64,000 bases of DNA from Pseudonocardiaceae bacterium (GTDB taxonomy: Bacteria > Actinomycetota > Actinomycetes > Mycobacteriales > Pseudonocardiaceae): contig WHSZ01000016.1 of the NCBI GenBank assembly GCA_009379845.1, forward strand, positions 1 through 64,000, given 5' to 3'. The position numbers and the translations under genes were made by a program. Under the pieces are notes generated by a model. That model saw only the letters and a program-made list of their open reading frames with translations. It was not told the origin of the DNA and did no database searches. Each line of letters opens with the position of its first letter. Position 1 is the stretch's first letter. Shown piece by piece: positions 1 through 8,612 of this stretch.

Positions 1-734
<734 letters not shown>

Positions 735-840
735 CTCGAAAGGGTCGGGGTGGGTCCGTCGCTCCTGAAGCGCGGGTTCGTGCCCACTACGCGCTACCGT
801 CACCTACCATTATGCTTTGGCGGTTACTGGAGGAGGCGTG

Positions 841-1431
841 ATGAGCGAGGTGACCTGGCAGGCCTTGACGCCGGCGAACTGGACAGACCTCGAAGTGGTG
901 ATGGGCCAGCGAGGCGGTGCCCGCGGCTGCTGGTGTATGCACTGGCGGCTCTCGTTCGCCCGATGGCAGGAAGGCCAGGGCGAGGGCAACCGGTCGGCCC
1001 TGCAAGAGCGCGCCGAGCAGGATCCCCCGCCCGGGGTCGTCTGCTACCGCGGGCAAGACCCCGTGGGTTGGGTCGCCATCGCCGATCGTTCGGAGTATCC
1101 GCGGATGCAGCGCTCGCCGGTGACTAAACCGACCGATGACACCCCGGTCTGGGTGATCAGCTGCGTGTTGGTCCGGGCCGGTTATCGCGGGCACGGCCTC
1201 CACCCAGCGCTGATCAACGCCGCCTGCGAGTTCGCTGACCACTGGAACCAGGACACCGTGGAGGCCATCCCTATCGAGCCGAAACCCGGGCAGCGCGCCG
1301 GGCCCGACAGCGCCATGACCGGCATCGCCTCGAGCTACGCCGCTGCCGGATTCACTGAAATCGCCCGCCCCAAGCACGACCGGCCGGTGATGCGCAGGGT
1401 GCTCGCCGAATCCACGTCGGGCACCAACTGA
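841..1431 (+). CDS. GNAT-family N-acetyltransferase
   Basis: A 196-residue protein. The start at 841 is set by an AGGAGG sequence at 830-835, five bases upstream; a start at 817 has no ribosome site. The segment CVLVRAGYRGHGLHPALI (about residues 107-124) matches the acetyl-CoA pyrophosphate-binding R-x-x-G-x-G/A motif of GNAT enzymes. The N-terminus has a GCWCMHWR stretch found in a group of uncharacterised actinobacterial GNATs. It stands alone between the monooxygenase and an oppositely oriented gene. The acceptor substrate is unknown. Confidence 0.8.
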   Translation: MSEVTWQALTPANWTDLEVVMGQRGGARGCWCMHWRLSFARWQEGQGEGNRSALQERAEQDPPPGVVCYRGQDPVGWVAIADRSEYPRMQRSPVTKPTDDTPVWVISCVLVRAGYRGHGLHPALINAACEFADHWNQDTVEAIPIEPKPGQRAGPDSAMTGIASSYAAAGFTEIARPKHDRPVMRRVLAESTSGTN

Positions 1432-1449
1432 TCGAGGTCGTCCGGTTCC

Positions 1450-1503
1450 TAGCCGACTCTCACACCGATCGACTACGAACGCACAAGGCTCACCGTGGCA
1501 TGA
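1450..1503 (+). other. Possible transposase C-terminal remnant
   Basis: One frame reads PTLTPIDYERTRLTVA followed by a stop at 1501-1503. This resembles the extreme C-terminus of IS3-type transposases (TPxxYE close to the end). Only about 16 residues are open before an upstream stop, so it is at best a scrap. Nothing else is recognised in the gap between the GNAT gene and the DUF6506 gene (1432-1616). Confidence 0.2.
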
Positions 1504-1616
1504 GATCCAGAAACCACTCCGCCAAAGCCGGGCACACCCGGGTCTCCACGAAACCCAAGGGTTCAGCCCGGAAGTGGGACTCCGCCCTATCCGTCAATCC
1601 ACGGAACTTCCGCCGA

Positions 1617-2207
1617 TCAAGCCCGGTACGACCCGGCCTCGGTGTGGGCGTAGCTCGTGAGGCCGACCGGCGCACGGGCGTCGATGGCTTCGATGACTCG
1701 GGCGGCGTCGCGTGGCTCGAATCCGCCATACAGCTCGATCAATTGGACACCTTCGCCGTCGACGAGCTGGATGGCCGCCGCAGCCGCCGTTGTGGCATCG
1801 GGGACAGCGACGAAGAAGGCCCGTTCATGATCGTTCTCGGTAACCGTGCGGTCGATGGTCGGGTCCGAACCCGGCTGGAGGTAGATGAAGGCTGCTCGTA
1901 AGACCTCGTGCCCGAAGCGTGCCTTATAGTCGGCGACGCCGGTGATCGACTCGAATCCGAACATGACCGCTCCCACCGGCACCCGGTCCCCCACGGCCTC
2001 GATCACGCGGGCGTGCCACTGCGGTCCCAACCCACCGCACAGCTCGATCCGGTCCGTGCCCTCGCTCACGGCCTCGACTGCCGTTGCCACGATGGCGGCC
2101 GGGTCCGAGACCACCACGGTGGTGCGGCTGCCGTCATGCTCGGTGACGATGCGACCCGACGCCGGATCTGCGTTTTCCTTCACACTGATGATCATGTTGT
2201 TGCTCAT
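1617..2207 (-). CDS. Tandem-duplicated DUF6506-type protein
   Basis: A 196-residue protein on the minus strand. The start at 2207 (MSNNMIISV) is preceded by GGAAGGG at good spacing, favouring it over the ATG at 2231. The two halves are homologous: each has an initial VTE-[HN]D segment, a long Ala/Val-rich helix, a [IL]EL-x-GG-[LF] motif and ARVIEA-x(4)-PVG. The second half also carries RAAFIYLQPGSDP, typical of DUF6506 proteins, which are normally single-domain and about 100 residues. Function is unknown. It is divergent from the MarR fragment at 2301, which probably was its regulator. Confidence 0.7.
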   Translation of the reverse strand: MSNNMIISVKENADPASGRIVTEHDGSRTTVVVSDPAAIVATAVEAVSEGTDRIELCGGLGPQWHARVIEAVGDRVPVGAVMFGFESITGVADYKARFGHEVLRAAFIYLQPGSDPTIDRTVTENDHERAFFVAVPDATTAAAAAIQLVDGEGVQLIELYGGFEPRDAARVIEAIDARAPVGLTSYAHTEAGSYRA

Positions 2208-2234
2208 CTTGATCCCTTCCGGCCAAAACATTCA

Positions 2235-2290
2235 CTTGGCTTAGTACTACTTAATATCAAGCTAACTGGCGGAAGCTTTATTCCAAGCTA
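2235..2290. promoter_or_regulatory. AT-rich divergent promoter/operator region
   Basis: The gap between the DUF6506 gene and the MarR fragment contains a strongly AT-rich block around 2240-2262 (TTAGTACTACTTAATATCAA) unlike its GC-rich surroundings. The near-palindrome CTTAATATCAAG has the size and symmetry of a MarR-type operator. Assignment is by position and composition only. Confidence 0.35.
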
Positions 2291-2300
2291 GAGTTCAGGA

Positions 2301-2480
2301 GTGGAGCTCGATCACGTCGACCAGATGGTGCAAGCCTGGGCCCGCGTCGATCCTGGGCTCACCGTCACGCCGCTGGAGATGGCCGGTCGCCTGTTGCGCT
2401 GCGCCGCCTATGACGCCCGAACGCCACCCTGTTCCGCAGATCTCGATCAACTCAACTGCCACCTTGCCGGAGTCCGCTAG
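2301..2480 (+). pseudogene. Truncated MarR-family regulator (N-terminal 59 residues)
   Basis: From GTG at 2301 the frame reads VELDHVDQMVQAWARVDPGL and continues TVTPLEMAGRL, which matches the first helix of MarR regulators (typically DxVDxMVxQWxRxRPDLDxSPMEVxGRL). After about 35 residues the similarity ends, and the frame stops at 2480 without any winged-helix domain; full-length family members are about 150 residues. Its last 29 bases overlap the end of the oppositely oriented esterase gene, so a deletion or rearrangement probably fused the two. Non-functional as a DNA-binding protein. Confidence 0.6.
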
Positions 2481-3744
2481 CTGCCAATTGCTGGGTTTCT
2501 GAACTGAGGAGTGCCGCCGGCGTGACGGTCCGGCAGTGAATGAGGACGTCGTACCAATCCTGGAGCGTGCCGCCGGTCATCATGGAGTCGTGGCCATACT
2601 CGGGTAGGCCACGGGTCGTCAGCGGGCTGGTCAGCCAATCCCGGACTGGGCGGGGCGCGTGGGAATCCAGCCCGAGCAGGAACTGCTTCCGGGCGACCTC
2701 GGTGAGTGGATGCTCGACCCAGCCGGGCGCAGGGGGTGGCAGCTCGATGAGCTGCCCGGGAGCCGGCTCGTAGCGACCGTGGTCGAAGGTGAACCCCACC
2801 CGGACGTAGCCGTCGCGGTACCAGCGCTTCAGGCGTGATCCGGCCGCGAGGAAGGTGGTCTCGGGTTGTCCGGGCTCGGTGATCTGCACTCGCGCGTCCG
2901 CGACGTGGGCGCCTGCGGCCCAATAGATCAGCTTGGACCTGGTCACGGTTTTCCACCACTGAACATTTTCGGCGGCCCGAGCATCCCGGTAGTCCGGGAT
3001 CTGTGGCCAGGGCAGGCTGAAGGCCTTATAGAACGAGCGGATCTGCCTCGCGTGGTGAACCGTGACGTCATGACGATCGGATTGTGTCGGGAGTGCCGCC
3101 ACGAGCTGGTGAACCTCGGCCGCAGCCCGAACGTAGGGTGCCTTGTTGGTGACCTCCAGGTACCAAGTCAGGTGTGCGTTGATGTCATCGCTTCGTGGCC
3201 TCAGTATCGCCAGACGGCTACTCACGTCGCCAAGTTGATCGGGGGCGACCTCTGCCACGAATGCCTCGACCGCATCGTAGGCGAGCGGACGGGTGGCGAA
3301 GTACTCCACACCGGCGAAGCGCACCGGATCGCGGGGGTGCAGCCGGTTGTAGTCGCGCAGCCAGGTGAACACATCGACTACTTCACCGGTTCTCTGTTCC
3401 TTGCTCATATGCCCCACCAGCGTGTCGATATCGTCGCGGCGGCCGAGCAGGTAGTCGTTGATCAAGGTCCCGAGGCTCCAATCGTCCTCCCACGCAACGG
3501 CGCGAAAGCCGCTGTGCCGCACCAGATGCTGCACATAGCGCAGCTTGAGTCGGCTGACTTCGTGTAGCTGGTGTGCGGCCTCTCCGAGCCCAACAATCAC
3601 CGCGCCTCGGGTCGTCGCGTCGAAGGCGGCGAGGTCAGCGCCACGTCGATCCAGGTCGTCAGGGACGGCTATCGCATGCTGGTCTGCCCACCTGGCGATT
3701 GGGGACCTGGCGCGAGCGACGGCAAGGGGTGGAGGGGTTGTCAT
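2452..3744 (-). CDS. Erythromycin esterase family protein
   Basis: A 430-residue protein from ATG 3744 (MTTPPPLAVARARSPIARW). The segment GLGEAAHQLHEVSRLKLRYV contains the conserved Glu and His of the Ere family (usual form GExxH). WEDDWSLGTLINDYL, RFAGVEYF and IYWAAGAHVADA are further family landmarks. Ere enzymes hydrolyse the lactone of 14-membered macrolides, but many environmental homologues have unknown substrates, so resistance is only a possibility. Its start codon overlaps the stop of a 19-codon leader ORF in an ATGA junction, suggesting coupled translation. Confidence 0.8.
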   Translation of the reverse strand: MTTPPPLAVARARSPIARWADQHAIAVPDDLDRRGADLAAFDATTRGAVIVGLGEAAHQLHEVSRLKLRYVQHLVRHSGFRAVAWEDDWSLGTLINDYLLGRRDDIDTLVGHMSKEQRTGEVVDVFTWLRDYNRLHPRDPVRFAGVEYFATRPLAYDAVEAFVAEVAPDQLGDVSSRLAILRPRSDDINAHLTWYLEVTNKAPYVRAAAEVHQLVAALPTQSDRHDVTVHHARQIRSFYKAFSLPWPQIPDYRDARAAENVQWWKTVTRSKLIYWAAGAHVADARVQITEPGQPETTFLAAGSRLKRWYRDGYVRVGFTFDHGRYEPAPGQLIELPPPAPGWVEHPLTEVARKQFLLGLDSHAPRPVRDWLTSPLTTRGLPEYGHDSMMTGGTLQDWYDVLIHCRTVTPAALLSSETQQLAASGLRQGGS

Positions 3745-3800
3745 CGACAATCCCGCCCGGCGACCAGGCCGAGCATTGCGCGGCGTGAGTAGGTCTGCAT
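3741..3800 (-). CDS. Putative 19-aa leader peptide upstream of the esterase
   Basis: ATG at 3800 is preceded by AAAGG ten bases upstream (3811-3815), a better ribosome site than the one in front of the esterase itself. The ORF encodes MQTYSRRAMLGLVAGRDCR and its TGA (3741-3743) overlaps the esterase ATG (3744). Two readings are possible: a regulatory leader peptide coupling translation, as known upstream of macrolide-resistance genes, or the remnant of a twin-arginine-like signal peptide (SRRAMLGLVAG) disconnected from the esterase by a frameshift. Both are inference. Confidence 0.45.
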   Translation of the reverse strand: MQTYSRRAMLGLVAGRDCR

Positions 3801-3899
3801 CTGTGTAGATCCTTTCGAGTGTTGACCGGAGGGCAGGGCGTGTGCTGCCAACAGTGCAGACACTGCGGTCGAGGTTCATCCGTCAGACTTCGTAATTGG

Positions 3900-4270
3900 T
3901 CATACGTCACTGGACGTACGGACCGAGTGACCGCGCATCCGCGGCGACGCCAATACTGCACGGCTAGGGCGATCAGCAACGGCCCCCAGATCACCATTGG
4001 CATGTAAGCGACGAGCTGGACGATTGAGGCGGTCCCCGGTGTCATCTGGGCATCGAATGTCTTGCTCGCTGGCGATCGCGTAGCCGACGCCGCCGATCCA
4101 GAGACGCTCAGGGCGGCCCCGCCACAAGTGGTGTCCAATTGGGATCGATGTATTCAGCGCTGGTCGTAACCGATCGGGACACCGACCACGATTCCAATCG
4201 CCATAGAGCAGACGGCAGCACTGATAACGCGACCAGGTGCGCTGCCAGGCGAGCCCAGCAGCGGGGTGTC
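3900..4270 (-). pseudogene. Decayed integral membrane protein gene
   Basis: No single frame spans this stretch, but the minus strand retains pieces of one hydrophobic protein. Around 4200-4255 it reads ARLAAHLVALSVLPSALWRL in one frame, continuing as AIGIVVGVPIGYD in another. Around 3945-4040 it reads VQLVAYMPMVIWGPLLIALA followed by VQYWRRR. Actinobacterial genomes contain four-helix membrane proteins with just this beginning (LVALxxLPSxLWRL..GVPxGY) and end (YxPLxxWGPLL..YYRRR). The middle is missing and frames are shifted. Product unknown. Confidence 0.4.
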
Positions 4271-4332
4271 CGGCGAATAAGAGAACTAGCGATGCCTCCG
4301 GCTGTTCGTCGACGTACTGTGCGCGATGTCCG

Positions 4333-4971
4333 TCACGACCCTGGCACGGCCTGCCACAGGTCCGCACCAGTCCGACCGTCGTCATACACCACGGCGTCTG
4401 ATGGCCGGTAGTACCTGCCGACCACGCCGTTCTCGTAGGTGGTGGCGCTGACCAGCTCCAGCTGGCGCGGCTCATCGAGTTGGCCGAACCAGAGTTCGCC
4501 CGGGGAGACGACGGGGTGCACGAAGAACCGGTACTCGTCGACGAGTCCGAGTCTGACGAGGGTCTGTGCTAGCCGGGCACCCCCCGACACGTGGATGTCG
4601 CCGCCCGGCTGCTCCCGCAAGGTTTGCACGAACTCGACGATGTCGCGTTCCGAACCGACGGTGACGGGTTCGGAGTTGTTCCATGCCAGCGGCTCGGCCA
4701 TCGGCGTACGGGAGAAGACGTACTTCCTGTTGGAGTTCATCTTCTTCGCCATTCTCCGGTGGATCTCGGAGCAGCCGTCCACTGTCTCGGCTCCCGGCCA
4801 AGCCTCGCGCATCTCCTCGTAGGTGACGCGGCCGACCAGGATCGTGTCGAACGTGCTGTAGCCCCGGTCGATCTCGGTGTAGAGGTCGTCGGTCACCCCT
4901 ACGAACTACGCGAACGGGTCATCGAGCCGACCGTTCATGGTGGTGTTCATTGCTAAGACGACGTTGCGCAT
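4333..4971 (-). pseudogene. RibD/dihydrofolate-reductase-like protein with in-frame amber codon
   Basis: ATG at 4971, with AAGGAG seven bases upstream, opens MRNVVLAMNTTMNGRLDDPF, the canonical start of the RibD C-terminal/DHFR-like family. Codon 22 is TAG (4906-4908), where homologues usually have Trp, after which the same frame continues without a break for 190 residues: DTILVGRVTYEEMREAWPG, then HVSGGARLAQTLVRLGLVDE (the substrate/NADPH region) and the C-terminal strand. A restart at GTG 4896 would lack the first strand of the Rossmann-like fold. Probably inactivated by a TGG-to-TAG change unless the codon is suppressed or a sequencing error. Confidence 0.7.
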
Positions 4972-5361
4972 CGTATTGCTCCTTCTCTAGTGAGGACGGG
5001 ATTCGCGGGTGGGTCCGTTTCGCCAGGTCTCTCACAGCATCGTTCTCGGCAGCGGGCGAGGAATCCGCTTGCCGAGGCGTGCTGCGGTACGCCCAGGGAC
5101 GTAGCGGCGCTGACTGAGTACGGCGGCGTGCGTAGCGGGTTCGAGGTGTCAAGAGGGCGGAGTACCTTCGGCAGGGCATGCATGCGGTCGGCCATGCCGA
5201 TGTCGTCGGAGACTCCGGCCACGCCGCATCTTGTCTCCTTCGGCTTGTGAACGGGAACAGGGTGCAGATCCTGATTGCGGCGATCAGCCCCCTCTGCGCC
5301 TGACCTCCCGTGGAGTCGCCGAGCAGTCACACTGTCGTCGACGAGACGGTCGCGACCGTCC
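4972..5361. other. Stretch without recognisable gene
   Basis: About 390 bases between the DHFR-like gene and the RidA gene. Both strands have open frames typical of GC-rich noncoding DNA, but none shows a ribosome site, codon bias or a recognisable protein motif. Confidence 0.4.
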
Positions 5362-5766
5362 TCACCGCACCACGGCCGCGACCGCGGATACCTCGACCAG
5401 CGCACCGGGTACCCCGAGGCTGGACACGAGTGCGCCCGTGACCAGCGGCGGCGGCGTCGCGGCGCCGAGTGACGCCGCAGCGGCACCATAGGCCGCCTGC
5501 AGGTCGACGCCGTCGACAAGCAAGACCGACACATGCACGAGGTGCTCGACTCCCACCCCGGCCGCCTCGAGCGCCGTCACGAGGTTGTCCATCACCTGAC
5601 GGGTCTGGGCAGCCACGTCATCGCCGCCCACGAGAGTCCCAGTCGCGTCGACGGCGTTCTGTCCGCCGACGTACACCGTGGTGGCGACGGGCGGGACGAC
5701 GGCGACATGGCTGAAGGCATCGGTGACGACAAGCCCTTCAGGGCGCAGCAGCTGGATGCGGGTCAT
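5362..5766 (-). CDS. RidA/YjgF/YER057c family protein
   Basis: A 134-residue protein of normal family length. TVYVGGQNAVDATGTLVGGD is the RidA hallmark (V-x-SGQ-x5-G), followed by QTRQVMDNLVTALEAAGVGVEHLV and the C-terminal G-x-LVEV-x-AVA. Classic RidA enzymes deaminate reactive enamines and imines from PLP enzymes. The conserved C-terminal Arg of that clade (as in the PxxAR-x-A motif) is not apparent, since the region reads ATPPPLVTGALVSSLG, so it probably belongs to a diverged subfamily of unknown activity. No Shine-Dalgarno precedes the ATG at 5766. Confidence 0.8.
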   Translation of the reverse strand: MTRIQLLRPEGLVVTDAFSHVAVVPPVATTVYVGGQNAVDATGTLVGGDDVAAQTRQVMDNLVTALEAAGVGVEHLVHVSVLLVDGVDLQAAYGAAAASLGAATPPPLVTGALVSSLGVPGALVEVSAVAAVVR

Positions 5767-5889
5767 CCCAACACGTTACGAGATATCTGCGTACGATACA
5801 AACAATTAGGACCGCACCCGATATGGCCGACCTGCCGCGTTACGTGGAGCTCGTCTGGGGACGGGCAGCGCAACCTCGCCCGGGTCAGG

Positions 5890-6000
5890 GTTGTGGTCTT
5901 GGTGTCCTTTTCGGACGTTTCCGCACCGTGTTGGTCGATGCTTCGGTAAACCGACAACGTTCCGCCTCTTAGGTCGACGTGTCGCCAGCGCAGGGCTCTG
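5890..6000 (-). pseudogene. Fragment of a second tyrosine integrase gene
   Basis: Bases 5893-5997 are nearly identical to 6903-7007 inside the intact integrase gene. The minus strand reads TLSVYRSIDQHGAETSEKDT against TLSVYRSIDQDGSETSEKDT. Similarity stops on both sides. The stop codon of the intact integrase is reached within this duplicated piece, read in another frame. This is a remnant of a related integrase, pointing to repeated integration or a partial duplication at the tRNA-Arg site. Confidence 0.7.
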
Positions 6001-7747
6001 CCGATCCGGCTTGCCGCACTTCCAGTTCGTAACCGACGACGTCAACGTCTTTGCCTGCGTGGCGGCGGGCAGCGGTCGTGAGCAGAAGGCGGAGTTGTGC
6101 TGGGTCGTTTGTGTCGGCTTCGGCCGTGAAGGTGCGGACGGTTTCGCCGAGGTAGAGGAGGCTGAGTTCGAGTAGTTCAGCTTGACCGTGTTGTGCGGGC
6201 TGCGAAGCCGACTCTGCGATCGATGCTGCCTGTTTCGCTTCGTTCTCGGGTGGCTGGAGGACGACGGCTCGGCGGCCTCGGCTTGTGTCGATCAGTTGCC
6301 AGGTTTTGAGGAGCTCCACGACGCGGTTCGCGGTTCCGGCCGAGACGTGGTGTGTTTCCGCGATGCTCTTTTGCGTCGGTGCGGGAGAACCGGGAGCCAA
6401 TGTGCCGTCGAGAACCTGTTGCCTGATCTTGGCCGCGATCTTCTCGTATGGCGCTTGTGGTTCTGTCTTCGCGAATTCGGCTCGATCGAACGGCGCGTCG
6501 GGGCGAGCGGGCATGCGGGCGGACAGCGTCGTTGACGCGCGCTGGTCAGACTCGGCAACCCAAGCCGAGTAGACTTTGAGGGTTGTTGATCCGCCTCCGC
6601 CATGTCCGAGACGACCGCCAACGGTCCGCACGTCAACTCCGGCGGAGATGAGCTCGGTCGCGGAGTAGTGGCGAAGCTTGTGGAGTGTGGTGTTGATCCC
6701 CAGTCGATCGGCCAGACGTCCGTAGCGCTGGGTCATTGTGTCCGGCTTTGGCTCAACGCTTCCGTCTGGCGCGAGCGAAAATATGAACGCATCAGGTGTG
6801 AGCTTGGTTTCGAGCGTGGCCGCGCGTTCTTCGCAGCGAACCTTGTGGGCGGACAGTACGGCAACCGTTTCCGGGTTGAGGGCGATCCGGCGATGCTGGT
6901 GCGTCTTGGTGTCCTTTTCGGACGTTTCCGAGCCGTCTTGGTCGATGCTTCGGTAAACCGACAACGTTCCGACTCGTAGGTCGACGTGTCGCCAGCGCAG
7001 GGCGCAGAGCTCAGCACGCCGGCTGCCAGTCGTCATTGCGAGCCACACGAACGCATGCCAGTCAGGATCTTCCCACGCGGCGTTGAGAATGCGGGCCGCG
7101 TCTGTGGCGATCGGCGGCTGCGGATTTGGTTTCGGCTCGGGCGGCGGCTCGGCCGTCGATGCGGGATTGGTGCTGAGCCAGCCCCAACGCACCGCGCGTT
7201 TGAATGCTCCGCTGAGAAGGAAATGAATTCGTCGCACTGTTGACGGTGCCAGCGGATGGCATTCGTGCGGCCCGCAACGGTGGTCGCACGAATGCGGTTT
7301 ATTGGTCCGGTGATCGATGCGTTTTGTGCCGTCGCAGTGAACGCGGCACCGGCGCAGTTCGGCATAGAACTTGTCGAGTATGTGCGCATCAATCGCACTG
7401 ATCTTTGTCGAGCCGATCAGCGGTTTGACGTGGTTCTTGATGTTCCGCCGGTATCCGCGAAGAGTTCCGGGGCCGAGATTCGCGACGTCCAGATATCTGT
7501 CGAGTAAGTAGTTGAGCGTGGCCTTGGTACGTGGGTTCCGGCGCTCGTCGACCTGGCTGAGGAGCCGTGTTCGTACCTTCTCGGCTTGGCGCTGGGCGTT
7601 CGGCCCTGGCGGGACCGTTTCAACGAGGTACAGGTCCCTCTTACTGATCGGGTCCACGCCCGCGTACACGCGGACGCGCAGCCTCCCGCTGCGAAGCACG
7701 TCGATGGCTCCGCGCTCGGCGTTGTTGATCTTCCGAGGCCTGCCCAT
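5969..7747 (-). CDS. int: Tyrosine recombinase (phage/ICE-type integrase) with C-terminal GntR-like domain
   Basis: A 592-residue protein. The SAM-like N-terminal region (residues 75-180) contains a Cys/His-rich insertion (134-164) common in actinobacterial integrases. The catalytic domain shows Arg243 (TGSRRAEL), His356 and Arg359 (LHKLRHYSATEL), His382 (LGHGGG) and nucleophile Tyr393 (KVYSAW). After it, residues 430-500 (YEKIAAKIRQQVLDGTLAPG, then SIAETHHVSAGTANRVVELL) form a GntR-type winged helix, an add-on that could act as excisionase or regulator. The last residues (EPCAGDTST) are read out of frame through the integrase fragment, so the native C-terminus may be altered. The gene lies 100 bases from the 3' end of tRNA-Arg, the expected attachment site. 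Confidence 0.9.
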   Translation of the reverse strand: MGRPRKINNAERGAIDVLRSGRLRVRVYAGVDPISKRDLYLVETVPPGPNAQRQAEKVRTRLLSQVDERRNPRTKATLNYLLDRYLDVANLGPGTLRGYRRNIKNHVKPLIGSTKISAIDAHILDKFYAELRRCRVHCDGTKRIDHRTNKPHSCDHRCGPHECHPLAPSTVRRIHFLLSGAFKRAVRWGWLSTNPASTAEPPPEPKPNPQPPIATDAARILNAAWEDPDWHAFVWLAMTTGSRRAELCALRWRHVDLRVGTLSVYRSIDQDGSETSEKDTKTHQHRRIALNPETVAVLSAHKVRCEERAATLETKLTPDAFIFSLAPDGSVEPKPDTMTQRYGRLADRLGINTTLHKLRHYSATELISAGVDVRTVGGRLGHGGGGSTTLKVYSAWVAESDQRASTTLSARMPARPDAPFDRAEFAKTEPQAPYEKIAAKIRQQVLDGTLAPGSPAPTQKSIAETHHVSAGTANRVVELLKTWQLIDTSRGRRAVVLQPPENEAKQAASIAESASQPAQHGQAELLELSLLYLGETVRTFTAEADTNDPAQLRLLLTTAARRHAGKDVDVVGYELEVRQAGSAEPCAGDTST

Positions 7748-7849
7748 GACTCGAGTTTATCTCCAAACCATGTCACAGGCCATGTCACAGAGCCTCTGAC
7801 GGGTATTTGGTGATTGATTAACGAAGGTATCTTCGCTGGTCAGATGGGG

Positions 7850-7922
7850 TGCCCCCGGCAGGACTCGAACCTGCGACCAAGAGCTTAGAAGGCTCCTGCT
7901 CTATCCGCTGAGCTACGGGGGC
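7850..7922 (-). tRNA. tRNA-Arg(TCT)
   Basis: On the minus strand the sequence folds as a cloverleaf with acceptor stem GCCCCCG/CGGGGGC, D-arm GCTCAGCGGATAGAGC, anticodon loop CTTCTAA (anticodon TCT), T-arm CAGGTTCGAGTCCTG and discriminator A. CCA is not encoded. Its 3' end faces the integrase gene, the usual arrangement when the tRNA 3' end is the attB core. I found no second copy of the 3' end between base 1 and the integrase, so the other att site is outside the window or lost. Confidence 0.97.
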
Positions 7923-8072
7923 GCCGAGGAGGGCTCGCCGTAGTCGAGCCTAACTTCCTCGCCCAGCTTGATCGCTGCGAGTCAGGCATTCGTTTCGCCT
8001 CTGGTCGGGTGAACCGGCGGGGCCGTCCGGGCCGGCGCGTGCCCCCAAGATCGCGCCGACCCGGACGGGGCT

Positions 8073-8447
8073 TCAGTTCCAGAGCTGGATAGCTCTGACC
8101 ACAAACGGAGCTTCGGGCACGTAGGTGCCGCCACCCGGATAGGTGCTGAAGTCTGCCTCCGGGGAACAGTTCCGATCTTGATACACGGTGACCGCGCGGT
8201 CGGTGCGGTTCGTGAACGATCGGGCGTCGAGACCGTCAGGCAGCGGAACGCACTTCTCCGGATTGGCCATGGACAGATCCATTCGCTCGACCCACCCGCG
8301 GTAGGAATCTTCCGCCCACACACAGAATTCACCGCGATCGCACGTGAACTGTCGCGGCTCCGCGTCGGCCTGCGCGACGGCGGCACCGCCGAGCATGGTG
8401 CCGACGATCAACGCGAGGCCGATCGTGCTGCGAACTCGATAAGACAT
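8073..8447 (-). CDS. Secreted peptidase-inhibitor family I36 protein
   Basis: A 124-residue exported protein. ATG at 8447 has GGGGAG seven bases upstream, whereas the ATG at 8453 is only one base from it. A Sec signal peptide (RSTIGLALIVGTMLGGAAVA, cleavage near AQADA) precedes a mature domain with CDRGEFCVWAEDSYRGW, the β-γ-crystallin-like C-x(4-5)-C..W pattern of the Streptomyces metalloproteinase inhibitor SMI group (I36). Four Cys in the mature part suggest two disulfides. The target protease is unknown. Confidence 0.75.
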   Translation of the reverse strand: MSYRVRSTIGLALIVGTMLGGAAVAQADAEPRQFTCDRGEFCVWAEDSYRGWVERMDLSMANPEKCVPLPDGLDARSFTNRTDRAVTVYQDRNCSPEADFSTYPGGGTYVPEAPFVVRAIQLWN

Positions 8448-8612
8448 GATCATTCTCCCCAGTGGTGATCAGTGCGGCTCCCGGTCGTGGGCGGCCGCCT
8501 GGATGCGACGGAACAAGAGTCGGCGATCCTGGGGAGGAAGGCCAACGAATCCGGTGCGGATCACTCGGAAGGGAAGCGCGAATGTGCCGTTGGTGCGGGA
8601 AACCACCGTGTG

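Noticed and set aside
1450-1503. Insertion sequence
   Set aside because: Only a 16-residue transposase-like tail is readable, with no inverted repeats; kept as a low-confidence remnant.
5362-7850. A bounded integrative element with both att sites
   Set aside because: tRNA-Arg and the integrase define one end, but no second copy of the tRNA 3' sequence is visible to the left, so limits cannot be given.
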